Source: Kalaharituber pfeilii | Taxonomy: Eukaryota; Ascomycota; Pezizomycetes; Pezizales; Pezizaceae | Length of the DNA: 64,000 bases | NCBI GenBank assembly: GCA_015179045.1 | Contig: WHUZ01000007.1 | Span: forward strand, 1-64,000 | Direction of reading: 5' to 3' | Part shown: piece after piece, positions 21,966 to 31,135 of the stretch | Numbering within the stretch: position 1 is the first letter of the stretch | Layout: every line of letters starts with the position of its first letter | Position numbers and translations under genes: made by a program | Notes under the pieces: generated by a model | The model's input: only the letters and a program-made list of their open reading frames with translations | The model's database searches: none | Told to the model about the DNA's origin: nothing

Positions 21966-23608
21966 TTAGCTACTTTCTTGAACTCGAACCGGGATAAAGC
22001 ATCTGCTAGTGTGTTTTCCCCTGTGGGTATCCAATGAACAATCAACTCAATATCCTCCTTTGCACTCAGAAGAGTGATTTTCCGGAGGGGGTCCATTGCG
22101 CCCCCTTTCATTGTTCGCCTAGCGAGGCCATTTACCACTGCGGTGTTGTCATTGTGGATGTGCACGCGAGCACCATGCCATGTTTTTCCCCAACGCCGGA
22201 GGGAGTGGAGGACTGCGGCCATCTCCTTGAAGTTTATGTGCTTGTCCCGATGCCTGCGAGGCACTCTCGTGGAAAAGGCGTTTTCCAGTGGAATAGTCGT
22301 GAGGTCATACATTGAGTCTCCCTCTTTTGGTAGGTAATACCCCCCAATTCCTTTACGTCCTGAAGCGTCAGTCCAAAGAGCGAATTCTCGCCGATTGTCT
22401 TGAATAATTGACACTCCGTCCCAGGATGGGAGGAAATTTAGCCACCAGTGCAGATCTGCTCGCATGTCGGCGGTGATATGGCACCTTCGATTAGGTGCGG
22501 AGTAAGATGAAAGCGCATTATATAGGCGTCTCAGGAAGGTACGGCCCATAGGTACCACTTTTGCCGCGAACGATAGGAAACCCGTTAATGATTGAAGTTC
22601 GAGTAGGGTTAGTGACCGGCGTTTGAGGTAGAGCCTCAGGAGTAGGAGTGCCTTTGCGTGCTTATCTGATGGCAGGCGTGCCTTCATGGCATTCGTGTCT
22701 ATTAGAATTCCTAGGAATTCGGCTGCTGTCGACCGTAGGCTTTTGGACTCCTTGATTTCGAATCCGAGATCCCGGCAGATTTGTGCGAAATCTTGCTCAT
22801 ACTGACTTGCATCCGCATGTGGATCTAGCACCTTTAAGAAGTCGTCTAGGTATTGAAGTATATCCTCCCAGCCTTTCTGGTTTTCCAGGATCCATCGTAG
22901 CCCTTTTGCGAATAGATCAAAAATGAAGGGCGAGGTCCGGAGGCCGAATGGTAGGTACTTGTCATACCACCAGCTTCCTTCCCAGGAGAAGCCTAGTAGC
23001 CACCAGTCTTCAGGGGACACTGGGATGTGGCGGAATGCATTGGCTAAATCTCGTTTTACCAGAATGGCTCCCTTCCCTTTTTTTGCCACTGCCGCAAGTG
23101 CTTCGTCAAACTTGACATATACGAGGGTGCCCCACGAGGGTGGTATGTGGTCGTTGACTGAGTTGCCATGTGGGTGTGATAGGTGGTGTATTCTCCGCCA
23201 GCCTCCATCAGCTTTTGGGACAAGGCCTAGGGGGGAGGAGATAAAATATTCTGGTAGTACTGCGACCTGGCCAACCCGTCCATGGGAAATTTGCTCTTGG
23301 AGGTCTTTCGTAAGGACTTGTGGGGCGTCGTTTGCGGATGGGAGGTTTTTGCTTAAGATCTGCTGGGCTGGCCCGGTGTAGCCTATCTTGGCCCCATATT
23401 GGATTATTCTTATGAGTGTATTAACATAATAGCGGTCTGGGTGGTTCTTTAGCCAGCGGGCCCAACCTTCGGCCTGAAGCGGGCCTGGGTCAATATCTGC
23501 GGGATGGTCACTGCGGGACGTCACGTGATATGGAAAATATACGGAGGATTCAGAGCTAGGATAATCATTTGATTCAATTACTACCCCTAATGATCCTCCC
23601 TCTAATTG
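21749..23608 (-). CDS. Reverse transcriptase / RNase H of the DIRS-type element
   Basis: This copies element RNA into DNA. Numbered from the GTG at 23,524, the RT motifs are PLGLVPKADGGWRR (98-110), motif A KRDLANAFR with Asp159, LPFGLRTSPF (191-200), the catalytic YLDDF (225-229) and FLGILID (270-276). RNase H follows with its D-E-D-D set: WTDAS (Asp386), NFKEMAAVLHSL (Glu434), HNDNTAVV (Asp459) and ENTLADALSRF (Asp508). The frame is open back to the gag stop codon and is in phase with gag. No ATG precedes the conserved domain, so expression probably needs readthrough of that stop. A proline/serine-rich tail of about 70 residues overlaps the recombinase frame. Confidence 0.88.
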   Translation of the reverse strand, partial: QLEGGSLGVVIESNDYPSSESSVYFPYHVTSRSDHPADIDPGPLQAEGWARWLKNHPDRYYVNTLIRIIQYGAKIGYTGPAQQILSKNLPSANDAPQVLTKDLQEQISHGRVGQVAVLPEYFISSPLGLVPKADGGWRRIHHLSHPHGNSVNDHIPPSWGTLVYVKFDEALAAVAKKGKGAILVKRDLANAFRHIPVSPEDWWLLGFSWEGSWWYDKYLPFGLRTSPFIFDLFAKGLRWILENQKGWEDILQYLDDFLKVLDPHADASQYEQDFAQICRDLGFEIKESKSLRSTAAEFLGILIDTNAMKARLPSDKHAKALLLLRLYLKRRSLTLLELQSLTGFLSFAAKVVPMGRTFLRRLYNALSSYSAPNRRCHITADMRADLHWWLNFLPSWDGVSIIQDNRREFALWTDASGRKGIGGYYLPKEGDSMYDLTTIPLENAFSTRVPRRHRDKHINFKEMAAVLHSLRRWGKTWHGARVHIHNDNTAVVNGLARRTMKGGAMDPLRKITLLSAKEDIELIVHWIPTGENTLADALSRFEFKKVANLAPQLSRLQTPKSHMTHQSHGTTTFQTSRDEQPDTSGGDSQQPPDEHTIPRDGNMHSFAPSPVPTPSPQLQ

Positions 23609-23611
23609 CTA
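23603..23611 (-). promoter_or_regulatory. Candidate leaky stop codon (TAG CAA TTA) joining gag and pol
   Basis: On the minus strand the gag frame ends ...GCC TCG AGG TAG and continues in phase CAA TTA GAG into pol. UAG CAA UUA is the tobamovirus readthrough context and fits the known UAG-CAR-YYA rule for efficient readthrough. A caveat is that RIP turns CAG into TAG, so a single mutation could also have made this stop. Confidence 0.6.
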
Positions 23612-24685
23612 CCTCGAGGCTTGGATGCGATCCGCAAATGATGTTGCATTTGCCCCCGTAGCCGGTGCGTTGGCACCTTGTTGGCAATTTGGGTGGGGTT
23701 TGGCGCACGAAATACAGATGTGTGCGTATCGGCAGTTTGGGCTTCTGCATGTGCCCTGATTGAAGCGGAGGCATGGGGTGAGGCTTGGGCCCTGTGACGG
23801 TGCTGCTGGTGCTCCCCATGATTTCTGGCGTTTTGTGTCGCTTGCCGGTAAGTGCTCTGTCGACATTCGTGGTAGGCGTCTCATTAACAGATGTTGCAGT
23901 GTGGGATCCTGTTCCCGCCAGCCTTGAGGGTCATAGACGTCGAGGAGGATCCTTTTTTGCTGAAACGCCACGTGGAAAACCCGGATGCTTTCCCATGTGT
24001 GCAGATGGTAGAGGTCGTATAAGCGGTGCCTATAGAAGGCTAGAGCTGCGCTCAGGCGGAGCTTGACGCCCTGCGGGGCGAATTGGACCAGGGCCTGGCA
24101 ATATACCTCGAAAGGCTGCATGAGTGTGTGAATTGAGCGGTATTCCTCGATCTCCACATCGCGGGTGGTTGTTGGGATTTCGTATGGTCCCAATGTCAAG
24201 GTTTCTTGTTTCCGCTTCTTTGCCGCAGTAAGGGGGTAGAAGGAGGCATTGATCTTTAAGAGGTTCTCCGCCTTGAAGCGGCCCTCCAGTATCTCCCGCC
24301 AGATAGCCGGGTCTACCGCTGGGTATTCTGTGTGAAAGGGGAGGGTGCGGGGGTCATTACCCTCATTCTGCGATACCTCCGAGGCTGGTATTATTGGTCC
24401 TGCTGGGGTTGCCCGTTGTGCCTGCGCAGCCAGGAGGCCCTGTAGCACCCGTTGTACGATTCTATCCTCGTCTATAACCGCGGAGGGTGCTGCCGAGGGT
24501 GCTGCGGCGGGTGCTGCGTTCTGGTTTGTTGGTGGGGTTTCTGGGACTTGTTCGTCAAACAAACCCATTTGCCCAGCAGATGGCCCAGCGTGCATGGTGG
24601 ATGTCGATATAGCGTTTGGTGTTTGTGAGCGAGAGGTTTGTGAGCGAGTTCTGCAGTTGCGACTGGTCATAAGGCACCGAGGCAT
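23609..24685 (-). CDS. Gag-like protein of the DIRS-type element, CCCH zinc finger
   Basis: This is a probable nucleocapsid protein of 358 residues, taking the ATG at 24,685 (a second ATG is at 24,670). The N-terminal half is alanine/proline-rich and low complexity. The middle is a conserved-looking alpha-helical region (FPLTAAKKRK-like basic stretch, then VYCQALVQFAPQ). Near the C-terminus lies a CCCH finger, CLRFNQGTCRSPNCRYAH (C-x7-C-x4-C-x3-H), followed by a cysteine cluster CISCAKPHPNC. Such fingers bind element RNA. It is the first frame of the element, about 320 bp from the 5' terminus, and ends with the in-phase TAG shared with pol. Confidence 0.75.
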   Translation of the reverse strand: MPRCLMTSRNCRTRSQTSRSQTPNAISTSTMHAGPSAGQMGLFDEQVPETPPTNQNAAPAAAPSAAPSAVIDEDRIVQRVLQGLLAAQAQRATPAGPIIPASEVSQNEGNDPRTLPFHTEYPAVDPAIWREILEGRFKAENLLKINASFYPLTAAKKRKQETLTLGPYEIPTTTRDVEIEEYRSIHTLMQPFEVYCQALVQFAPQGVKLRLSAALAFYRHRLYDLYHLHTWESIRVFHVAFQQKRILLDVYDPQGWREQDPTLQHLLMRRLPRMSTEHLPASDTKRQKSWGAPAAPSQGPSLTPCLRFNQGTCRSPNCRYAHICISCAKPHPNCQQGANAPATGANATSFADRIQASR

Positions 24686-25007
24686 ATATGTGTAGAAAAA
24701 CAAAGGTATGGGGGGTGATTTCGCAACTCACGCGGCTTGGAGAGGGAGGACCAGCGTCTCCCTCTCCCCTTCTATATACTGAGCATCCCTTCGCTGCCTG
24801 CCCATGACTACCACAAAGAGATCACCCAAACGAGAAACCAACTAGAGAGGGACTGTGCTGTAGCTTGGTGGCGCCCACTAGTGGCTTGCCCTCTCTTCTG
24901 TGGCGAGCCCATCATGTGGTCTCGAGGGTTCTGGTGGCTGCTCTCGAGCCTCCCATTAGCTTGCGGCTGAACCGCCAAATCTTACGACGAGTGGCCGCGA
25001 TTCCTGT
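24686..25007 (-). repeat. 5' untranslated region and terminus of the DIRS-type element
   Basis: Non-coding sequence upstream of gag. The outermost 27 bp (24,981-25,007) read ACAGGAATCGCGGCCACT from the end and match the terminal repeat at 13,862-13,888 at 26 of 27 positions. Confidence 0.65.
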
Positions 25008-26560
25008 TTATATATTTTATTAGTTATTTATACTACAATTATAATAAATCTATAATATTTATTAAATTAAAATTAAATACTTGAAATTAAAAATAAAAAC
25101 TACTTAAATATAATAACTTAAACTTTTTACTCTTATTTTAAATTTATAACTTTATAAAAAAAACTATAAAAATTATAAATTATATTCAATTTTTCTAATA
25201 TTTAGTATTATATAATTATATTAATATTTATATAATATTTACTATTCTATTATCTATAATATTTTAATATAATAAAATTAAAATTTAAAAAGTTATTAAA
25301 ATTAAAGTTACTAAATTATTATCTACTTTTTAAAGTATAATTTAAGTATAATTAAACTATTAATAATTATTTTTTTTTAACTAAAATATATAAATAAATT
25401 AAATTATTTATATCTTAATTTACTTAATTTACTATAATAAGTAAATTTATTTTTAAAAAACTTATTTATAGAACTTTTATAAAATTTATTAACTTAAAAA
25501 CTTTTAATTTTATATATATAATATTATATAGTTTTTAATTTTTACTAACTTATATATTTAACTTTTATTAACTTATATACTTATTACTTAATTTTTACTA
25601 ACTTATATACTTTAAAATTTTAAATTATTTAACTTTTTTTATAATATATATTTTTATATTATAGTATTTTATTTTAATATATAATAGATCTTATTAAAAA
25701 TAAACTATATATAGTACTTATATTATATATACTATTACAAATTCTTATAAGTTTTTAATTTTTTATATAATAAATTATTTATTTATTATTAACTATTATA
25801 ATATATATATAAGTATTTTTTTACTATCTCTTTATACTAAATTACTCTATTATATTTTTATAATTTAATTTTTTTATACTATTTAAGCTAAAGTAAATAA
25901 TCTTATAAACTAATTTATAGTATTTGCAACAGTTACAAGTACTTATCAATTTAACTTATTAGTTTTTCAGTATAAGTCAGGTTTTCTTTCAAAAAAAAAC
26001 TGACTTGGTCAGTAAGTTAGTTTTTTCTATATTAAAAAACTTGAACTAACAAGTTGAAATAGATACAAGTTGAAAATTATATGTTTTACTATACAAATAA
26101 TCCCTGTCTAAGTCGGTTTTTGGCTTTAGTTTCATCTTGTCAGACAAGTTTTTCTAAAAAAAAAAAAACTGACTTGTACTAACTTAGACCGATATAAACA
26201 CTACTAATTTATAGATTTATTCTAATTAGTATCTATCTAAGTAAGTAATTGCTAGTACTATTGAAATTCTAATCTTGCTTGAAAAATTATATCTTTGTTT
26301 AGAATATTTCTGAGTTCTCTCTGGAAGAGTATTTTCCTTCGAGTTCTTACAGAAGTAGACTTCAGTATAAGCTAGGCTTGATATATATCTTTTCCATCTT
26401 GACTGGTTAGAGCTCCTCTTTTATGTAGATTAATAATGAGGCTATAGCTAGCAGCAGTTTTCTCGGAACAGTGTCTGACTTCTTCAGAACGGTGACTGAT
26501 GCCAGTATGCAGTTCAAGTATTATTAGGTGGGGATGGTCTCTCTGTTACACAGCGAGTTC
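25008..26560. other. AT desert and hairpin-rich stretch without genes
   Basis: Bases 25,008-25,930 are nearly pure A/T with no recognisable element. Bases 25,970-26,190 contain hairpin-forming pieces such as aagtcaggttttctttc with aaaaaaaaactgactt, and acaagtttttct with aaaaactgacttgt, perhaps a small decayed inverted-repeat element. No gene is seen. Confidence 0.55.
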
Positions 26561-26727
26561 AAATCCTGTGTTTGATGCCACTTGTAAGGGGACCTGCACC
26601 TGGCCCCTCACATGCAATAAGCTCCTTGTCAGCTATCGTTGAATACACTGAGCAAGAGGAGGGCACGATGTAGACAACATGAGACGGAGGTGGAGGCTGA
26701 GGTGAAGGGCATGAGGCAGAGGCATGA

Positions 26728-27010
26728 GGCAGCGGCCCGAGGTGGAGGCATGAGGCAGATGCCCGAGGTGGAGGCACGAGGCAGAGGCCCGAGGTGGAGG
26801 CACGAGGCAGAGGCCCGAGGTGGAGGCACGAGGCAGAGGCCCGAGGTGGAGGCACGAGGCAGAGGCCCGAGGTGGAGGCACGAGGCAGAGGCCCGAGGTG
26901 GAGGCACGAGGCAGAGGCCCGAGGTGGAGGCACGAGGCAGAGGCCCGAGGTGGAGGCACGAGGCAGAGGCCCGAGGTGGAGGCAGCGGCCCGAGGTGGAG
27001 GCACGAGACA
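26728..27010. repeat. 26-bp minisatellite
   Basis: About eleven copies of ggcccgaggtggaggcacga followed by ggcaga lie head to tail, almost identical. As 26 is not a multiple of three and the unit lacks stops in several frames, long open frames appear on both strands; I treat these as artefacts. The near-identity of the units suggests recent expansion. Confidence 0.9.
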
Positions 27011-27259
27011 GAGGCACGAAGCAAAGTAAGACCTATCTCAAAGTCTATATCACCCAACGAAAAGAAAATCAGGAGTCCCACCTGCTCGAAAAACCTTCCC
27101 CACCATCCCACCGTTCCGGCACTCCCCCTTCCGGGTAACCTCTCATGCTACTGCTCCAAGAGTTACCGTAAACTATCTACATGGCCTTCCCAATGGCCTT
27201 TCATCACAATTTATCTAGATACTTTTTACTTGATCTTTACTATACCAACCATATATATA

Positions 27260-27908
27260 TGTGTCGGGCCATTCATAACAGTGATTCAGTCACCACTGGT
27301 CCGGGCTACTCAGTAGTACCATGGTTCATAATTTTTTTCTGCACTATGTACTCACTTCATGCCTACTACACGTGTACTCTACAGCTAACTTCAAACCCAA
27401 CTAAACTGCCATTAAGAATGCAGAACCCCTTCAGCGCAATGCTTTCTCTTTAGCGAATACTTTTCTCTTCAGTGAAATACTTTTCTCTTCAGTAAAATAC
27501 TTTCTCTTCAGTGATAATTCCATTCCAGTAAAATACTCCTCTATAGCAAACTATAGAGAATCATACTACAATACAGATGTATAAAAGAAGATTCAAAATT
27601 ATCAAAATCACGTAACTGCCAAAGGATAGAGAGTATATGAGTTAATAAACATATAAATAAACAAATACTCTGAAGGGTTGAATAAATTTCAAGTATCATA
27701 ATGTGGCAACCGCAATAATTTAGTGACTAACCTGTTCTATAATATTAGTTTCCGTAGTAACAGAAAGTCGATACAATGTTGTACAAGTACGCGTGTTGTG
27801 AGTGGTCCGGGCCAGTCATGGACCGTAGTGCTACTGAGTAGCCCATATCAGTGGTGACTGACCCGGGCCAGTGGTGACTGAAACGTTTGTTACGAATGGC
27901 CCGGCACA
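27260..27908. mobile_element. 649-bp inverted-repeat (MITE-like) element
   Basis: The left end TGTGTCGGGCCATTCATAAC is matched inverted by the right end (TGTGCCGGGCCATTCGTAAC read from 27,908 inward). Similarity continues through CAGTCACCACTGG and GGGCTACTCAGTAG. The right arm carries an extra copy of the CAGTCACCACTG block. The interior holds four ~20-bp repeats. No protein is encoded and the target duplication is unclear. Confidence 0.7.
27442..27520 (+). repeat. 20-bp tandem repeat inside the inverted-repeat element
   Basis: About four copies of ttttctcttcagt(g/a)aaatac; the outer copies are imperfect. Confidence 0.75.
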
Positions 27909-28563
27909 TTTCTATATAGAAACTACTTATTCTCTTGTAAAATTACTTTTCTTCTTCCAGATAATACTCTTTGACAGCTGTTTCTCTCTATATTCTCTTT
28001 CTTATTTCTTTGCTCAACTACAACTTCTCGCTGAATCACTATTCCCATCCTGTATCGTATGATTCCTTTGTAGTCAACGTGTTCCATTAAGCGGTGTCAA
28101 CCATTTTCCATCCAAATCAAGCCTTTCCTTCTTGATCCCAACACGGTTGTAAGATCTGGCATCAAAGACACGGGGTATAAGTATGTGTAGCTTTCTCGAA
28201 CTCCAACAGGGAATTAAACGTAAATACCTGCCCGTCCCAACGTATATCCATCCTAGCAATATGAAACCAAAACCCAGAAGCTAAACGGTAACAACTGAAA
28301 CCACAGCAACAGAAGCAGCTCAACAAAACAATACAAACAACCAAATTGTAAAAGACACGCGCAAACGAACATCAAAAGCTCTGCGCAAAGCAGAACGTCA
28401 ACGCAATCAAATAAGTAAAACCGTCACTTGCAAACTCCCCTTGAATTCCACCGGTTCTCACACATTCTGTTCCGATATCTCACATTCTCCTATCGTCTTA
28501 ATAGAGTTCGGTTCTTTCTGTGTGTTTAGAAAAGCCTTCTGCAATGCAGTGGCCATGGTCTAT
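27909..28563. other. Spacer between the inverted-repeat element and the BRCT gene
   Basis: No convincing gene or repeat. It probably holds the 3' untranslated region of the minus-strand BRCT gene. Confidence 0.4.
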
Positions 28564-31135
28564 CTAATTCATATAATCTGCCCACATGCAGCTCTTCCCC
28601 AAAGGACTCCCCACCTTTGGCGCAAACTTCAAGCTCTTTCTTCGTGCCAACATCAACTTCTCCATCAGCTGTGGCGACTGATCCGGTGCACCTGTGACGT
28701 AGAAGCCGAGCCTGTTTGGCACTGGTGTCGAGGGCAGTGGCAATTGAGCTGGTTGCAGCGATGGAACTGGTGCTGGTGGGGTGCCGTTGACGGCGACCTG
28801 GAACTGGCGTGGTGCTGAGCTTCCCGCCGGCGTCATGCGTGGGGGAGGCTGTGCGAGGGCCTTCGGCTCCATGGACTTTCTCCGCTGGAAAACGGGCTCA
28901 GTTAGCTTTCTTCTGCGTGCTCTGTGAGGGTGGGGGATGTATACACGTTGGCCGCCCCTGGGGACGTAGTCGAGATCCACGGCGTAAAGTGCCTCATCGA
29001 TCCAGCGCTGTTCTCGTTCGCATCTACGGTGACAAGCTCCACTATTAGCACACTCCTCATCCCTCTCCCTATCTAGCAGGTCAACTCCGTATCACTTACT
29101 CCATGACCCATCCTACTCCTACGCATAACACCACGCCATCGCTTTCCTTGACCTTCTGCAGCGTCCTCGGGCTTCCATCCTTGAATACTACATGTGTAAT
29201 CCCAATCTTCCCCGCCCCGCTTCCTGCTGACGGATTCCACGCCCACTGCTTCACAGTCTTTGCCCCCAGCCCCTGCAATATCTCCACGAATCTGGACGAC
29301 GAGCATGCACCTTCGGCGGTGTGCACATCAACATAAACAACGGCGCCAGCTAAGATTCCCGCGTTTACGGACATTGCACCCGACCTTCGCCTGTGCGTCT
29401 TTACCGCTTGTAAGGGCTGAGCTTGCTGCTGTTGCTCCTCCTCATCGCCAAACTTCACAGGAATCTTCACAGGCCCAGCTTGCTGCCCAGCAGCGTCCTC
29501 CTCCAGTAGCATTGGGTCGATAGGTATCATCTCGACTTTGGCATGGTTCATTTCAATCCCCATCATCGCATTCTCCTGGTCTCTAATATTTCTCACACCC
29601 AGCTGTGCCGAATCCTCCAACGGCACACTCGGATCCCACCCTTTCTCTTTTGGAAACAGACTCTTTCTTGACCCCTCCAAACCCAGTCCTAGCTCTTCTA
29701 ACTCCGTTACCAATGGCGTCACGCTGCGGGCCCTGCCACCACTGCACACATTTTCATCCCCGTCGTCGTCGTCGTCGGTAAACAGGCCGAATCCTTGATG
29801 TTTGAATGCAGGGCAAGGGCTGGAGGGACACTCATCATCCTCCACATCAGTCATTTCAATGTCCCCCTCAGCGTCGGTATCACGTAGCTCAGTAGTTGCA
29901 GATCCCATAGCAAGATTGCACCCACCCAGGCCACCTTCAGGTCGCCCAAATGCCCCTTTTGTCGGTGACAGGATATTATACTTTTCGCTGGAAAGCTCAT
30001 CCTCCGAAACCTCCTCGTCCTCCACTGTCCGCATGCTGGCTCCTCCAATTTCCACTTGCATGCCCACCTGCATCTTCTTCATCGGTCTCTTTGGCGGTGA
30101 CCTCAGCAAATCTACTTTCGGCGGCAACGCCAATTTCCCCGCCGGAGTCCCCAAGGCGGGAACCTGGCCCAGCCCAGACATTCCCCGTCGTGGCGGAGAC
30201 TGCATTAACAACGCTGGCTGGTTAAAGGTCAGCACGACTGCAGGAAGCTGTCTTTGCTGCCGATTCTCAATTTGTTGGGGCGGATTCCGACGCGGTGGGC
30301 TGGCTAGTACATTCACTGGTGGCTCTGGGCGAGCCAGCTTTGCTGAGTTCGCAGGACGACGAGCCTTAGCCGACATCAATCCTGGAGAAAGCGGGCAATC
30401 GAGCTCATCTGTAAAATCGTCATTCTTGTTTAAACCAGTGGGAAGAAGCCTCCTAGGAGCGGCCTGAAGAGGCGGTATGAGAACCCCATCTGAGTCCTTG
30501 GACTTCAATGCTCCAATTGGTCTAATGGGACCCTTCACGGGGGATCCCGGAACCGCAGAGGCCTTTCTCACTGGTGATACTGCGAGCGGACTTCCCTGAG
30601 GCTGTGGTTGCGATGATACTGAGGACGGGCCGGAGTCACTCGTCATCATCTCCTGCTTCTTTAACTCTGCCTCCCGTTCCGATGCAGGTAATAGATTCTC
30701 TTTGTCCTCATTGAACGTTACCTTCTTTTTCGCTGCCCCTCCCCCACCCCCTCGCCTGCATGGTCCCCTGTATGCTTTCTCCTCCTCTCCAGGCGTCTTT
30801 GTGCTTCCGCCTCGGCTAGACCGCGTTGCGCGTGTTGGTACAGGGATGGAGGTCGCCCTAGGTGTTCTCCTCTCCCCATCGTTCTTCAGCCCTATGCTAG
30901 CTGCCCCACCAGCTTTTCGCGCTGTACGAGATCCCGCCGCACTTGACGTGGTTATAGCTGTAGTAGTCGTCGTAGTTGTTGACTTAGTCCTGAGGGTCCT
31001 GATCTCGACGGACTTTGTCACTGTAGTGCGGATGCCCCTACCGGGTAGTTTAACTGGGGCTGTTGTAACTGTTGTTTCGTCGGCGGCTTTGGATCTGGCC
31101 CTGGTGTGATAACGGCGAGGTTCCTCGTCTGCCAT
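28564..31135 (-). CDS. BRCT-domain nuclear protein
   Basis: Two exons, 31,135-29,100 and 29,023-28,564, give 831 residues. The intron (29,099-29,024, 76 bp) has GTAAGT and CCGTAG ends, and splicing restores the frame as WVMECEREQRWIDEAL. Residues 1-570 are low complexity, basic then acidic (KKKVTFNEDKEN, DDDDDGDE), with SP-type sites (SPVRK, SPPRR) suggesting cyclin-dependent kinase targets. Around residues 600-700 is a BRCT fold: VVYVDVHTAEG, GLGAKTVKQWAWNP, ITHVVFKDGSPRTLQKVK and VLCVGVGWVMECERE. It resembles the microcephalin-type BRCT proteins of ascomycetes; such domains bind phosphopeptides in DNA-damage and chromosome-segregation pathways. The exact role is not shown by the sequence. 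The C-terminal ~130 residues are basic and proline-rich. Confidence 0.85.

Larger units (their letters stand above)
20982..25007 (-). mobile_element. DIRS-type tyrosine-recombinase retrotransposon, 3'-truncated
   Basis: The minus strand encodes, in order, a zinc-finger gag, reverse transcriptase plus RNase H, and a tyrosine recombinase, the gene set of DIRS/Ngaro-type retroelements. These integrate with a recombinase instead of a DDE integrase. The 5' end is placed at 25,007 because the terminal 27 bp (ACAGGAATCGCGGCCACT...) match the terminal repeat of the palindromic element at 13,862, and AT-rich flank follows. At the other end GC-rich sequence stops at about 21,005, within the last recombinase codons, and no 3' terminal repeat is seen. 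All three frames lack RIP-type ruin except for the single TAG between gag and pol. I saw no methyltransferase or hydrolase domain, which some relatives carry. Confidence 0.8.

Noticed and set aside
26526..26585. tRNA-like string with a B-box-like gagttcaaatcc
   Set aside because: No acceptor stem, anticodon arm or proper T-arm pairing could be drawn. At best it is a decayed tRNA-derived repeat.
26559..27316. Proteins of 100-225 residues on both strands over the 26-bp repeat
   Set aside because: A 26-bp unit cycles all three frames without stops. Overlapping frames on both strands with pure repeat content are not credible genes.
29103..30467. Plus-strand open frames opposite the BRCT gene
   Set aside because: They mirror the biased composition of the real minus-strand gene and have no features of their own.
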